This document shows positions 47,523-57,165 of a DNA stretch of 64,000 bases, in pieces (the stretch's first letter is position 1; each line of letters opens with the position of its first letter). This DNA comes from Stenotrophomonas sp. SAU14A_NAIMI4_8. Lineage in GTDB: Bacteria; Pseudomonadota; Gammaproteobacteria; Xanthomonadales; Xanthomonadaceae. The notes under the pieces are model-generated. The model ran no database searches. It was not told where the DNA came from and was given only the letters and a program-made list of their open reading frames with translations. The DNA lies in assembly GCF_003086695.1 (NCBI RefSeq), contig NZ_CP025999.1, forward strand, positions 856,820-920,819, in the 5' to 3' direction. Both the position numbers and the translations under genes were made by a program.

Positions 47523-48797
47523 ATGGAACCTCTGGATACGCTCAACCTGTGGATGGAGCGCGCGCGGGATCGCGCACGGACCGCCAGCTTCGGCCGCTTC
47601 CTGTGGCGGCGCTTTCTCGACGACCGCCTGTTCCAGGCCGCCGCCGCGCTGGCCTACACCACCGTGTTCGCGCTGGTGCCGCTGGCGATTGTCGTATTCG
47701 GCGTGCTGTCGGCCTTCCCGGTCTTCGACCGCTGGAGCGACCAGCTCAGCGACTACGTGTTTTCCAACTTTGTGCCCAGCGCCGCGCGCGCGGCCGAAGG
47801 CTACCTGCGGCAGTTCTCGGCCAGTGCCGGCCAGCTCACCGCCGCCGGCTTCATCGCCCTGGTGGTGTCGCTGCTGATCACGCTCAACAGCGTGGAAGAA
47901 ACCTTCAACCAGATCTGGCGGGTCGGTTCGACCCGGCCCAAGCTCACCCGCTTCCTGGTGTACTGGACCGTGCTGACCCTGGGCGCGATGCTCGCTGCAG
48001 CGTCGCTGGCGGTGTCGGCGCGGGTGCTGGCGCTGCCGCTGTTCGGCACCCAGGAAGGGCGCTGGCTGGCCGACCTGGGCCTGCGGCTGGCGCCGGTACT
48101 GATCGAATTCATCTGCATCATGCTGGTCTACCGCGTGGTGCCGCACCACACGGTGAAGTGGCGCCACGCGATTCCCGGCGCCGTGCTGGCCGCGGTGATG
48201 CTGGAGCTGGTGAAGTGGGGCATCGGTGCCTACCTGGGCAGTTTCCAGTCGTACCAGAAGCTGTACGGCACCGTGGCCTTCGTGCCGATCCTGCTGCTGT
48301 GGATCTACCTGTGCTGGGTGGCCGTGCTGCTGGGCGCGTCGCTGGCCTCGTCGATGGCCGCCTTCCGCTACCAGCCGGTGGAGCTGCGCCTGCCGCAGGG
48401 CTACGAGTTCTATGGCCTGCTGCGCCTGCTCGGGCGCTTCCACTACGCGCGCGCCGCCGGCAAGGGGCTGGATGACGATGAAATCCTGCGCATGGAGCCG
48501 ATGCTGACCGACTCGCTGCTGCAGGACCTGGTCTGCAACTTGCAGGACATCGGCCTGCTGCGCCGCGATGAGCGTGGCGAATGGTTGCTGGCGCGTGACC
48601 TGGAACAGGTCAGCCTGGCCGATCTGTACGAATGCACCCAGCTGCGCATTCCGGTGGCCGAGCAGCACCTGCCTTACCGCGACGACAGTCTGGGCCAGGC
48701 CGCGCTGGCGGCGCTGGACGAACTTCGCCTGCCGCTGCGCGAGCGCTTGAAGCGGCGCGTCAGCGATATCTATTCCGCTCCCGGAGACACCCCATGA
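47523..48797 (+). CDS. YihY/RbN-family inner membrane protein
   Basis: 424 residues. Six hydrophobic helices occupy the first 290 or so, with the family phrases FQAAAALAYTTVFALVPLAIVVFGVLSAFP, SVEETFNQIWRV and LVKWGIGAYLGSFQSYQKLYGTVAFVPILLLWIYLCW. A cytoplasmic C-terminal part follows that looks like a winged-helix fragment (LLQDLVCNLQDIGLLRRDERGEWLLARDL). Once called ribonuclease BN by mistake; transport or envelope roles are proposed. ATG 47523; the stop overlaps the next gene (ATGA, 48794-48797). Confidence 0.9.
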   Translation: MEPLDTLNLWMERARDRARTASFGRFLWRRFLDDRLFQAAAALAYTTVFALVPLAIVVFGVLSAFPVFDRWSDQLSDYVFSNFVPSAARAAEGYLRQFSASAGQLTAAGFIALVVSLLITLNSVEETFNQIWRVGSTRPKLTRFLVYWTVLTLGAMLAAASLAVSARVLALPLFGTQEGRWLADLGLRLAPVLIEFICIMLVYRVVPHHTVKWRHAIPGAVLAAVMLELVKWGIGAYLGSFQSYQKLYGTVAFVPILLLWIYLCWVAVLLGASLASSMAAFRYQPVELRLPQGYEFYGLLRLLGRFHYARAAGKGLDDDEILRMEPMLTDSLLQDLVCNLQDIGLLRRDERGEWLLARDLEQVSLADLYECTQLRIPVAEQHLPYRDDSLGQAALAALDELRLPLRERLKRRVSDIYSAPGDTP

Positions 48798-49357
48798 TGC
48801 ACAAGACCCCGTTGCTGCTGGCCCTGCTGCTGGCCCTGGCGGCCTGCAAGCCGGCACAGGAACCAGCGCCCGTCAGCAGCGCGCCGCCGGCGCAGGCGCC
48901 CACCCCGGCCGCACCGGCGCCGGTTGAAGAGGCCCCGGCCGAGCGCACCACGGCCGAATTTCCCACCCTGAAGATGAAGGCGGTGGACGGCAGCGACTAC
49001 GACCTGGCCGCCCATCGCGGCAAGTGGGTGGTGGTGAACTTCTGGGCGACCTGGTGTGCGCCGTGCCGCAAGGAAATGCCGGAGCTGTCGGCGCTGCACG
49101 CCATGCGCAACAACATCGAAGTGGTGGGCCTGGCCTATGAAGAAATCGAAGTGCCGGAGATGCAGGCGTTCCTGGGCAAGCATCCGGTGACCTATCCGAT
49201 CGTGGTGGTCGATCCCTTCGACCCGCCGGCCGATTTCGCCATTCCGCGCGGGCTGCCGCTCACCCATCTGATCGCCCCCGATGGCAAGCTCGCGCACACC
49301 TTCCTGGGCCCGGTCACCGCCGCCGACATCGAACAGCAGATCGCCGCAGCCCGGTAG
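48794..49357 (+). CDS. TlpA-like thioredoxin lipoprotein
   Basis: 187 residues. The lipobox LLLALAAC (Cys18) marks a lipoprotein. A Pro/Ala linker to about residue 55 precedes a TlpA/ResA-type thioredoxin domain with the redox motif [20 protein letters not shown] and the cis-proline region [12 protein letters not shown]. It probably reduces periplasmic disulfides, for example in cytochrome c maturation or protein quality control. The stop TAG (49355-49357) lies in the GTAG head of a SMAG element. Confidence 0.92.
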   Translation: MMHKTPLLLALLLALAACKPAQEPAPVSSAPPAQAPTPAAPAPVEEAPAERTTAEFPTLKMKAVDGSDYDLAAHRGKWVVVNFWATWCAPCRKEMPELSALHAMRNNIEVVGLAYEEIEVPEMQAFLGKHPVTYPIVVVDPFDPPADFAIPRGLPLTHLIAPDGKLAHTFLGPVTAADIEQQIAAAR

Positions 49358-49777
49358 AGTCGACCGTTGGTCGACTGAAAACACGGCGGGGTCGGATCCC
49401 GTTGCCACGCAACGGGCTCTGACCCCTTCCCGATCCATCCACGCATGGCGTGGATCTACCGCGCCCAAGCCACGGCGGGGTCGGATCCCGTTGCCACGCA
49501 ACGGGCTCTGACCCCTTCCCGGATCATCCACGCATGGCGTGGATCTACCGCGCCCAAGCCATGGCGGGGTCGGATCCCGTTGCCACGCAACGGGCTCTGA
49601 CCCCTTCCCGGATCATCCACGCATGGCGTGGATCTACTGCGCCCAAGCCATGGCGGGGTCGGATCCCGTTGCCACGCAACGGGCTCTGACCCCTTCCCGA
49701 TCCATCCACGCATGGCGTGGATCTACCGCGCCCAAGCCATGGCGGGGTCGGATCATCCACGCATGGCGTGGATTTAC
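49354..49777. repeat. Composite array: SMAG plus 89-bp units of hairpin and SMAG
   Basis: After one SMAG (49354-49376, core GTCGACCGTTGGTCGAC) come four 89-bp units. Each has a GGGGTC-type hairpin (49388-49426, 49477-49515, 49566-49604, 49655-49693; upper stem CCCGTTGC/GCAACGGG) and an inverted SMAG (49437-49459, 49526-49548, 49615-49637, 49704-49726; core ATCCACGCATGGCGTGGAT). A fifth, truncated unit from 49744 keeps the hairpin start and a SMAG (49755-49777) ending TTAC. The outermost repeats provide the stop codons of both neighbouring genes. Confidence 0.93.
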
Positions 49778-50559
49778 CGATCCTCGACCGGGAACGCCTC
49801 GATCGGCTTCAGCACGTCGTAGTGCTCGCGGTGCAGCTTGCCTTTCAGCGCCGGCAGTTCCGGCAGTGGTGCATCCACCCGCGTGTCCGGCAGCCGGTCC
49901 AGCAGGTTGCGCACCAGGGTCAACCGCCCCAGCCGCTGGTCGTTGAAATCCACCAGGGTCCACGGCGCCTGCTCGCGGTGCGTCGCCCGCAGCATCGCCT
50001 CGCGCGCCTCGGTATACGCGCTGTACTTGCTGCGCGATTTCAGATCCACCGGTGACAGCTTCCAGCCCTTCAGCGGATCCACGTGCCGCTCGGCGAAGCG
50101 TTTTTCCTGCTGGGCCTGGTCCACGCACAGCCAGTACTTGAACAGCAGGATGCCTTCATCCACCAGCAATTGCTCGAACACCGGTGCCTGGCGCAGGAAG
50201 CGCTGGTACTCGCCCTCGCTGCAGTAGCCCATCACCCGTTCCACGCCGGCACGGTTGTACCAGCTGCGGTCCATCAGCACGATCTCGCCCGCGGCGGGAA
50301 GATGGCTGGCGTAACGCTGGAAGTACCACTGGGTGGCTTCGCGGTCGGTCGGCTTGGGCAGGGCCACCACCCGGCACTGGCGGGGGTTCAGGTGCTGGCT
50401 GATCGCCTGGATCGCGCCCCCCTTGCCGGCGGTATCGCGGCCCTCGAACAGCACCAGCAGGCGCTGCCCCGTGTGCTGTACCCAGCGCGCCATCGCCGTC
50501 AGTTCCAGCTGCAGCGGCTGCAGCAGTGCGTCGTAGTCCTTGCGTTTCAGCTTGCCCAT
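49774..50559 (-). CDS. Polyphosphate kinase 2 (PPK2 family)
   Basis: A 261-residue single-domain PPK2, which moves phosphate between polyphosphate and nucleotides. It has the Walker A-like FEGRDTAGKGGAIQAI near residue 38, the lid/Walker B block EIVLMDRSWYNRAGVERVMGYC and KLSPVDLKSRSKYSAYTEAREAML. One-domain PPK2 enzymes phosphorylate NDPs or NMPs; which one is not decided here. The stop TAA at 49774-49776 comes from the GTAA head of the last SMAG of the array. Confidence 0.93.
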   Translation of the reverse strand: MGKLKRKDYDALLQPLQLELTAMARWVQHTGQRLLVLFEGRDTAGKGGAIQAISQHLNPRQCRVVALPKPTDREATQWYFQRYASHLPAAGEIVLMDRSWYNRAGVERVMGYCSEGEYQRFLRQAPVFEQLLVDEGILLFKYWLCVDQAQQEKRFAERHVDPLKGWKLSPVDLKSRSKYSAYTEAREAMLRATHREQAPWTLVDFNDQRLGRLTLVRNLLDRLPDTRVDAPLPELPALKGKLHREHYDVLKPIEAFPVEDR

Positions 50560-50626
50560 GGGTGCACCACGCGGGAAGGAAACCCGAGCCTAGCGCAGCA
50601 CTTGCCCACGCAATGTCGACGCCGGG

Positions 50627-50714
50627 GTAGAGTCGACCGTTGGTCGACTATCGCGCGCAGCGCGGGCTGTTCCTGGGCTCCTGCGAAGGGCAGTCGACCA
50701 ACGGTCGACTCTAC
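50627..50714. repeat. SMAG inverted pair between ppk2 and the glycosyltransferase gene
   Basis: A direct copy (50627-50649) and an inverted copy (50692-50714), core GTCGACCGTTGGTCGAC, face each other across 42 nt. The inverted copy's head supplies the stop codon of the glycosyltransferase gene (50711-50713). Confidence 0.9.
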
Positions 50715-52414
50715 CCAGCCACGCCTGTCCAGCCGTGCTCACGCGCCAGCGCCTGCAACAACGCGGACAGATCCAACGCAAACCCGGCCATGTCGAACAC
50801 GCCGCTGCGCTCGCGCGCCTGCGCCAGCTGCGCGCGCAGTGCCGACAGGGCCGCCGGGTCGTTGCCCAGCGCGCTTGCGGTCGCCACGAAGGCGGCATCG
50901 TCAGCCACGTTCATCGCATCCAGGCCCAGGTGATGGTTCAGGCTGCCGGCCACGCGTGCGGCGAAGGTGTCGCCCGGACAGGTCAGCACCGGACAACCGG
51001 CCCACAACGCATCTGATGCAGTGGTGTGCGCGTTGTAGGGATGGGTGTCCAGGAACAGGTCGGCCAGGGCGTAGCGCGCCAGGTACTGGGGATGCGCGAG
51101 CTTGGCCATGAACACCAGTCGCGTCGGGTCCACGCCCGCGGCCCGTGCGGCATCGCGCAGGCGCGCATCGGCCTTGCCCGGCCCGGACAGCAGCCACAGC
51201 ACGCTGCCCGGTACCGCCTGCAGCACGGCAAAGGCGCGCGCCATGCTGCGCGGATTGAGCTTGTAACTGTTGTTGAAGCAGCAGAACACCACGCCCTGTG
51301 CGGGCAGGCCGCAGTCGGCGCGGCTGGGCGCCGGTTCCACAACGCGGGTGTTGTCCGAGGGCTGGAACGCGCGCGGCAGGCGCAGCACGCGTTCGCTGTA
51401 ATGCGGTTCCAGCGCAGCGGGCAGGGCGAAGGCATCGGCTACCACGGCATCCAGCCACGCCGCACCGGACGTGCCTGGATACGCCAGCCAGTTCAGCTGC
51501 AGCGGGGCAGGGCGCATGGCCAGGACTTCGGGCGTGCCGCCGCCGCCCCAGCCGCGCAGGTCGAACAGCAGGTCGATGCCCTGCGCGCGGATGCGTGCGG
51601 CGGTCTCGGCGTGGCGCAGCCCCGCTACGTCGTGCAGCGTGGTCGCCGCCTGCAAGCGCTGGCGGATGCGGCTGCCGTCATCGCGGTTCAGGGCAAACAG
51701 GTGCAGCTGCAGAGCGGGATCGGCACGCAGCTGTTCGAACAGCGCCACTGTCAGCAGGCCGGTCGGATGCGCACCGAAGCCGTTGGACAGGAATCCCACG
51801 CGAAGCGGACCGCGCTGCCGCACCTGCGCCGGCGGCAGCGGCCGCACCGAGGCAGCCACGGCCGTTGCCCGGCTGCGCGCGCAGGCCAGCTGTTCGGCCG
51901 CGCTGGCGTCTTCGCTCAGGAAAGCAAACGGTTCAACTACACCTTGGCCGGAAGCCACCGCACGGCGGACCTGCGCGGCCAGCGTATCCAGATCCCGCCA
52001 ATCGCACAGGCGGCGCTGCCAGGCCAGGCGCTGGGCGGCGATATAGGGCTCACCCGGCATCAGGGTGTGCGCGCGCCGGTAGGCCTCGGCGGCGCCTTCG
52101 GCATCGTTGGCATCTTCCAGCGCATGGCCCAGCCACAGGGCAATGCCCGGATGCTGCGGCGCCAGCGTGGATGCCTGGCGCAGCAGGGTAGCTGCATCGG
52201 CATGGGCGCCGGCCATCCAGGCCACGCGGCCCAGCCGTGCCAGCGCTTCGGGGTGGTCGGGGCGCAGCTGCAGTGCGCGCCGCGCGGCGCGTTCACCGGC
52301 GGCGATGTCGCCCGCTTCCAGTTCCACGTCGGCCAGCATCACCCAGGCAACGAAATCGCCCGGCTGGCGGGCCAGCGCCTGCTGCAGTTGCTGCCGTTGC
52401 TGCCAGGCCGACAC
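50711..52414 (-). CDS. TPR protein with OGT/SPINDLY-type glycosyltransferase domain
   Basis: 567 residues from GTG 52414, 5 bp after the prfA stop. The N-terminus (to about residue 140) has three tetratricopeptide-like units (LADVELEAGDIAAGERAARRALQLRPDHPEALARLGRVAW and following). The C-terminal half is a GT41 domain: LRVGFLSNGFGAHPTGLL, LLFDLRGWGGGGTPEVLAMRPAPLQLNWLAYPGTSGAAWLDAVVAD, FCCFNNSYKLNP and DLFLDTHPYNAHTTASDALWAGCPVLTCPGDTFAARVAGSL. These are hallmarks of O-linked GlcNAc transferase-type enzymes. Acceptor unknown. The stop TAG is inside a SMAG head. A longer in-frame reading overlaps prfA. Confidence 0.88.
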   Translation of the reverse strand: MSAWQQRQQLQQALARQPGDFVAWVMLADVELEAGDIAAGERAARRALQLRPDHPEALARLGRVAWMAGAHADAATLLRQASTLAPQHPGIALWLGHALEDANDAEGAAEAYRRAHTLMPGEPYIAAQRLAWQRRLCDWRDLDTLAAQVRRAVASGQGVVEPFAFLSEDASAAEQLACARSRATAVAASVRPLPPAQVRQRGPLRVGFLSNGFGAHPTGLLTVALFEQLRADPALQLHLFALNRDDGSRIRQRLQAATTLHDVAGLRHAETAARIRAQGIDLLFDLRGWGGGGTPEVLAMRPAPLQLNWLAYPGTSGAAWLDAVVADAFALPAALEPHYSERVLRLPRAFQPSDNTRVVEPAPSRADCGLPAQGVVFCCFNNSYKLNPRSMARAFAVLQAVPGSVLWLLSGPGKADARLRDAARAAGVDPTRLVFMAKLAHPQYLARYALADLFLDTHPYNAHTTASDALWAGCPVLTCPGDTFAARVAGSLNHHLGLDAMNVADDAAFVATASALGNDPAALSALRAQLAQARERSGVFDMAGFALDLSALLQALAREHGWTGVAG

Positions 52415-52419
52415 CGTGC

Positions 52420-53502
52420 TCAGCCCGCCGAAAGCTGGGCCAACGCGTCCACCTGGTGCTCGTGGCTCAGGCGCTGCAGCAGCGGGTCCAGATCGCCCGC
52501 CAGCACATTGGGCAGGTCGTACAGGGTCAGCCCTTCCACGCGATGGTCGGTGATCCGGCCCTGCGGGAAGTTGTAGGTGCGGATGCGCTGGCTGCGATCG
52601 CCGCTGCCCACCTGCAGGCGGCGTGATTCGGCCTGCGCGGCGTCCTGGCGCTGGCGTTCGGCATCCAGCAGCTGCGCCTTCAGGCGCTTCATCGCCTTGT
52701 CCCGGTTGGCGTGCTGGCTGCGCTCGGTCTGGCATTCCACCACCACGCCGGTCGGCACGTGGGTGATGCGGATGGCCGATTCGGTCTTGTTCACGTGCTG
52801 GCCGCCGGCACCGGACGAACGGAACGTATCGACCTTCAGGTCGGCCGGGTTGATGACGATCTCATCCACCTCGTCCGCTTCGGGAATGATCGCCACCGTG
52901 GCCGCGGAGGTATGGATGCGGCCCTGCGATTCGGTGGCCGGCACGCGCTGCACGCGGTGCGTGCCCGATTCGAATTTCAGGCGCGAGAACGCACCGCGGC
53001 CGACCACGCGGGCCACCACTTCCTTGTAGCCGCCATGTTCGCCGGGGCTGTCCGATTCGATCTCGACCTTCCAGCCCTGGCGCTCGGCATAGCGGGCATA
53101 CATGCGGAACAGGTCGCCGGCGAAGATCGCCGCTTCGTCGCCGCCGGTGCCAGCGCGCACTTCCAGGAACAGGTTGCCGTCGTCGCGCGGGTCGCGCGGC
53201 ACCAGCAGCAGCGCCAGTTCCTGCTCCAGTTCCTGCAGGCGGGCCTGGGCAGCGGCGATCTCTTCGTCGGCCAGCTCGCGCAGGTCCGGATCGGCGCGCA
53301 TGCCCTCGGCGGCCGTCAGGTCGGCCTTGGCGCGGGCTTCTTCGGCCAGCGCGGTGGCGATCGGTTCCAGTTGGGCGAATTCGCGCGAAAGATCGCGGAA
53401 ACGCGCATTGTCGGCGACCACGTCGGGTTCGGCGAGCAGGCGTTCCAGTTCTTCGCGGCGCTCGGCCAGCGCTTCCAGCTTACGGCGCAGGGTCGGCGTC
53501 AT
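52420..53502 (-). CDS. prfA: Peptide chain release factor 1
   Basis: Recognises UAA and UAG stop codons and releases the peptide. 360 residues. The codon-reading motif region is [26 protein letters not shown], and the catalytic GGQ is in [20 protein letters not shown]. Overlaps the hemA 3' end by 23 bp, the usual hemA-prfA pairing. Relevant here: RF1 reads the UAG codons that several SMAG elements donate to genes in this window. Confidence 0.97.
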   Translation of the reverse strand: MTPTLRRKLEALAERREELERLLAEPDVVADNARFRDLSREFAQLEPIATALAEEARAKADLTAAEGMRADPDLRELADEEIAAAQARLQELEQELALLLVPRDPRDDGNLFLEVRAGTGGDEAAIFAGDLFRMYARYAERQGWKVEIESDSPGEHGGYKEVVARVVGRGAFSRLKFESGTHRVQRVPATESQGRIHTSAATVAIIPEADEVDEIVINPADLKVDTFRSSGAGGQHVNKTESAIRITHVPTGVVVECQTERSQHANRDKAMKRLKAQLLDAERQRQDAAQAESRRLQVGSGDRSQRIRTYNFPQGRITDHRVEGLTLYDLPNVLAGDLDPLLQRLSHEHQVDALAQLSAG

Positions 53503-54763
53503 CGGGTCTCACGGGGGGATGGTGGTAGCCCGGCGTTGCCGGGAACAGGCGCTGCGCGGCGCGGGTCAGCTCGGCATCGCCGCTGAGTGCGGCCGCGCGC
53601 AGGGCCGCTGTGGGTGGGTGCAGCAGGCGGTTGGTCAGGCCATGGGCCAGCAGTTCCAGGACTTCATCGGCCGACTTGCCGTTGGCCAGCTGCTGGCGCG
53701 CACGCTCCAGCAGTTCGGCGCGGGTGGCTTCGCCGAACGCGCGCAGCTGCCGCAGCGGCGCCTGGTGGGCGCTGGCCTGCAGGGTTTCCACATAGCGGGA
53801 AACCTGCAGGTCGATGATCGCCTCGGCCTCGGCGGCGGCCTCGCGACGCCCGCGGCGGTTGTCTTCCACCGCGCGCTCAAGATCGTCCACCGTGTACAGG
53901 AAGGCGTCGTTCAGCGTGGCGACATCGGCTTCGATGTCGCGCGGCACGGCCAGGTCGAACAGCAGCATCGGCTTGTGCCGGCGCGCGCGCAGGGCATTGG
54001 CCACGGCAGCGCGGTGGATCACCGGCTCACGCGCGGCGGTGGCCGAGAACACCACGTCGGCCTCGGCCAGGTGGCGCTCCAGCTCGGTCAGGGGCAGGGC
54101 CACACCGCCGTGGCGGCTGGCCAGTTCCTGGGCATGGGCCAGGGTGCGGTTGGCGATCAGCAGGCGCCGCACCTTGCCTTCGCTCAGGTGCCGGGCGGCC
54201 AGTTCGATGGTCTCGCCCGCGCCGACCAGCAGCACAGTGGATTCATCCAGGCGCGCGAACGCGTTCTGCGCCAGGCGTACCGCCGCCGAGGCCACCGACA
54301 CCGGGTTGGCGCCGACCTGGGTATCGGTACGGGCGCGCTTGGCCACCGAGAAGGTCTGCTGGAACAACTGGTCCAGGCGCTGGCCCAGCAGGCCGTGATC
54401 GCGGGCGGTGGACCAGGCGTCCTTCACCTGGCCCAGGATCTGCGGTTCACCCAGCACCATGGAATCCAGCCCGGTGGCGACCCGGAACAGATGGCGCACG
54501 GCATCGGCGTCGGCATGCTGGTACAGGTAGCCCTGCAGATCGCCGGCCTGCTGCTGCAGCCACTGGTCCAGCGCCTGCGCCGAATCGGCGACCGCATACA
54601 GTTCAGTGCGGTTGCAGGTGGACAGCAGCACCGCCTCGGCGATCTGCGGGGTGTCGCGCAGCGAACCGAGCGCGCGCGGCAGCGCCTCACCGGCGAAGGC
54701 CGCGCGTTCGCGCAGTTCCACCGGTGCGGTCTGGTGATTCAGTCCGAGCACCCACAGGGTCAT
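53480..54763 (-). CDS. hemA: Glutamyl-tRNA reductase
   Basis: First committed step of tetrapyrrole synthesis by the C5 route, reducing glutamyl-tRNA with NADPH. 427 residues. Motifs are [14 protein letters not shown], the nucleophile Cys50 in [26 protein letters not shown], the NADPH fold [17 protein letters not shown] and [12 protein letters not shown]. Divergent from the TPR-lolB-ispE run, with 54 bp between start codons. Confidence 0.97.
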   Translation of the reverse strand: MTLWVLGLNHQTAPVELRERAAFAGEALPRALGSLRDTPQIAEAVLLSTCNRTELYAVADSAQALDQWLQQQAGDLQGYLYQHADADAVRHLFRVATGLDSMVLGEPQILGQVKDAWSTARDHGLLGQRLDQLFQQTFSVAKRARTDTQVGANPVSVASAAVRLAQNAFARLDESTVLLVGAGETIELAARHLSEGKVRRLLIANRTLAHAQELASRHGGVALPLTELERHLAEADVVFSATAAREPVIHRAAVANALRARRHKPMLLFDLAVPRDIEADVATLNDAFLYTVDDLERAVEDNRRGRREAAAEAEAIIDLQVSRYVETLQASAHQAPLRQLRAFGEATRAELLERARQQLANGKSADEVLELLAHGLTNRLLHPPTAALRAAALSGDAELTRAAQRLFPATPGYHHPPVRPDDADPAP

Positions 54764-54817
54764 TGTTCAGTTGCTTGCGATAAGCTGCTGGCCATTGGAC
54801 GACATTTTAAGGCCCCG

Positions 54818-56512
54818 ATGCCGACGATGCCCGCATTGATTCGCATCCCCAGTGTTCTGCTGCTGTCCCTGGCCTGTGCCCAGGCGGTGTCGGCAGCGCC
54901 GGCCAAGGCCCCCACACGGGCCCCGGCCGCCGGAGCACTGGCCCTGGAACCGGTGATCGCCGGCGAATTCGCCCTGCAGGCCGGCAAGCTGGCCGAGGCC
55001 GCGCGCTGGTACCTGCAGGCGGCCCAGCAGACCGACGGCGACGCTGGCCTGGCCGAGCGTGCCACCCGTATTGCCATGCTGGCCAACGAGGATGCCAATG
55101 CCGCAAAGGCGCTGGCCCTGTGGCAGCAGCGTGCCCCGGCGTCCCTGCCGATGCGCAGCGCCGCGGCCGCCCTGGCCATGCGCCAGGGCAATGTGAAGAC
55201 GGCCCGCAGCGAACTTCAATCACTGCTGCAGGACCGCGACGAGCAGGGCTGGAAGTTCGCCCTGGCCGCCCTGATCGGTGGCGGGCGCGATCCGGCAGTG
55301 CCGGCGCAGGTGCTGGGCGAGCTGGTCGATGCCAATGCCATTCCGGCCAGGATCGAGGCCTGGCAGGAGTTCGGGCGGCTGGCCCTGCGCATGGAAAAGC
55401 CGGAGCTGGCGCAGCGCATGATCGACGAGGTGGTGCGCCGCTTCCCGCAGGAACCGCGGGTGGCGCTGCTGCGCGCCAGCCAGTTGCAGCAGGCCGGGCA
55501 GACCGGGCAGGCGCTGACGCTGCTGCAGGGCGTGGAGCCGCAGACCCGCCAGGACCCCGAACTGCGCAACGCGGTGGCCATTGCCTATGACAGCCTGGGC
55601 CAGCCGGCCGCGGCCGAACGCGTGCTGGCATTCGGCCCGCAGGACGTGCAGACCTGGGGCATGCGCGCATCATTGCTGGCCAAGCAGGGCGACAAGGCCG
55701 CGCTGGGCAATCTGTACAACGAACTGTCGCGCCAGGCGGCCAAGCCGGATCCGGCGCAGCGCCTGCTGCTGGGCAAGATTGCCGAATACCTGCAGCGCTA
55801 CCCGGAGGCGGTGAACTGGTACCACAGCGTGCCCGGCGGTGAAGAACTGAGCGAGGCGCGGCTGCGTGCGGCCAACGCGCAGGGCCTGGCCGGTCGCCAG
55901 GACCTGGCGTTGCAGGAGGTGCATGCCATCCAGTCCGACGCGACGGTGGACGATGACGTGCGCCGCGATGCCTATCTGCTGGAAGCCGAACTGCGCCAGC
56001 GCGCCGACGATCTGCCCGGTGAGCTGGATGCCCTGGCGCGTGGCCTGGCCGCCTATCCGGATGAAAACGCGCTGCTGTACGCGCGCGCCCTGGCCTGGGA
56101 ACGTCGCGACGATATCGCCCGTGCCGAGGCCGACCTGCGCAAGATCCTGGTCACCGAGCCGGAAAACGTGCCGGCGCTGAATGCACTGGGCTACACCCTG
56201 GCCGACCGTACCGGGCGTTACCAGGAGGCCTTGGAACTGATCGACCGCGCGCGCGTGGCCGAACCGGACAACGCCGCCATCGTCGACAGCTACGGCTGGG
56301 TGCTCTACCGCCTGGGGCGCAACGAAGAGGCCCTGGTGCAGCTGCGCCGTGCCTGGACCCTGGCCAAGGACCCGGAAATCGCCGCCCACGTGGGCGAAGT
56401 GCTGTGGGTGCTCGGCAAGCATGACGAGGCCCGCCACTTCTTCGACGAAGCGGCCAAGCTGGACCCCGAGAACCGCGCGCTGCTGCGCGCCCGCGAGAAA
56501 TTCAATCCATGA
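54818..56512 (+). CDS. Exported tetratricopeptide repeat protein
   Basis: 564 residues. The signal peptide ends near AVSAAPA (residue 27). After that come many TPR-like helices, strongest at the C-terminus (ARAEADLRKILVTEPENVPALNALGYTLADRTGRYQEALELIDRARVAEPDNAAIVDSYGWVLYRLGRNEEALVQLRRAW). The same gene position upstream of lolB-ispE holds a TPR protein in Pseudomonas. Likely a periplasmic scaffold; partners unknown. ATG 54818 was chosen; ATG 54827 is also possible. Stop overlaps lolB (ATGA). Confidence 0.88.
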   Translation: MPTMPALIRIPSVLLLSLACAQAVSAAPAKAPTRAPAAGALALEPVIAGEFALQAGKLAEAARWYLQAAQQTDGDAGLAERATRIAMLANEDANAAKALALWQQRAPASLPMRSAAAALAMRQGNVKTARSELQSLLQDRDEQGWKFALAALIGGGRDPAVPAQVLGELVDANAIPARIEAWQEFGRLALRMEKPELAQRMIDEVVRRFPQEPRVALLRASQLQQAGQTGQALTLLQGVEPQTRQDPELRNAVAIAYDSLGQPAAAERVLAFGPQDVQTWGMRASLLAKQGDKAALGNLYNELSRQAAKPDPAQRLLLGKIAEYLQRYPEAVNWYHSVPGGEELSEARLRAANAQGLAGRQDLALQEVHAIQSDATVDDDVRRDAYLLEAELRQRADDLPGELDALARGLAAYPDENALLYARALAWERRDDIARAEADLRKILVTEPENVPALNALGYTLADRTGRYQEALELIDRARVAEPDNAAIVDSYGWVLYRLGRNEEALVQLRRAWTLAKDPEIAAHVGEVLWVLGKHDEARHFFDEAAKLDPENRALLRAREKFNP

Positions 56513-57165
56513 GTGTTTCCTCGATCCGCCCGCTGCTGCTGGCGGCGGTGACCCTGGCGGTCAGTGCCTGCACCAGCGTCGGCACCCAGAAGACCCCGGC
56601 GCCGGAAGTCGTCTACACCGTTTCGCCGGCCGCTGAGCGCGCCGAAGAGGCGCGCGTGCAGGCGCTGCGTGCGCAGCCGGATTACGCCTTCCAGGGCCGG
56701 GTCGCGGTCAGCAAGGGCAAGAACGGCGGCAGTGGCCGCATCGACTGGGTGCAACAGGGCAGCGAGTACCGCGTGCAGCTGAGCGCGCCGGTCACCCGCC
56801 AGAGCTGGACCCTGCAGGGCGACGCATTGCAGGGTGGGGCGCGGCTGGAAGGGCTGGGCGACGGCCCGCGCACAGGCGACGACGCGCGCCTGTTGCTGCT
56901 CGATGCCACCGGCTGGGACATCCCGGTCAGTGAACTGTCCGACTGGACCCGCGGCCTGGTGCTGCGCGGCAGCGGTGAAAGTGCCGTGGAGCGTGATGCC
57001 GAGGGCCGCCCGCGGCGCATGCAGCAGGCCGGCTGGCTGATCCAGTACCTGGATTGGTACCCGGCGCAGGACGGACGCCCGGCCCTGCCGCGGCGGATCG
57101 AGGCCAGCCGCGAGGACGCCAAGGTACGCCTGCTGGTGGACCAGTGGGGCGCCGACGCCCCATGA
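56509..57165 (+). CDS. lolB: Outer-membrane lipoprotein insertion factor LolB
   Basis: 218 residues. Lipobox LAVSAC (Cys21) for lipidation. The LolB fold pattern is seen in [47 protein letters not shown] and the loop [19 protein letters not shown]. It receives lipoproteins from LolA and places them in the outer membrane. It overlaps both neighbours by 4 bp, the conserved lolB-ispE arrangement. Confidence 0.93.
   Translation: MSVSSIRPLLLAAVTLAVSACTSVGTQKTPAPEVVYTVSPAAERAEEARVQALRAQPDYAFQGRVAVSKGKNGGSGRIDWVQQGSEYRVQLSAPVTRQSWTLQGDALQGGARLEGLGDGPRTGDDARLLLLDATGWDIPVSELSDWTRGLVLRGSGESAVERDAEGRPRRMQQAGWLIQYLDWYPAQDGRPALPRRIEASREDAKVRLLVDQWGADAP

Noticed and set aside
49388..49777. Regular repeats that could be taken for a CRISPR array
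   Set aside because: The whole 89-bp unit is conserved, so there are no unique spacers; repeats are palindromes of two known layouts and no cas genes are near. The 13.5 and 62.2 kb arrays fail for the same reason.
53102..54817. N-terminal extension of the TPR protein by 572 codons
   Set aside because: The extension runs antisense through hemA and prfA; the signal peptide at ATG 54818 marks the true start.
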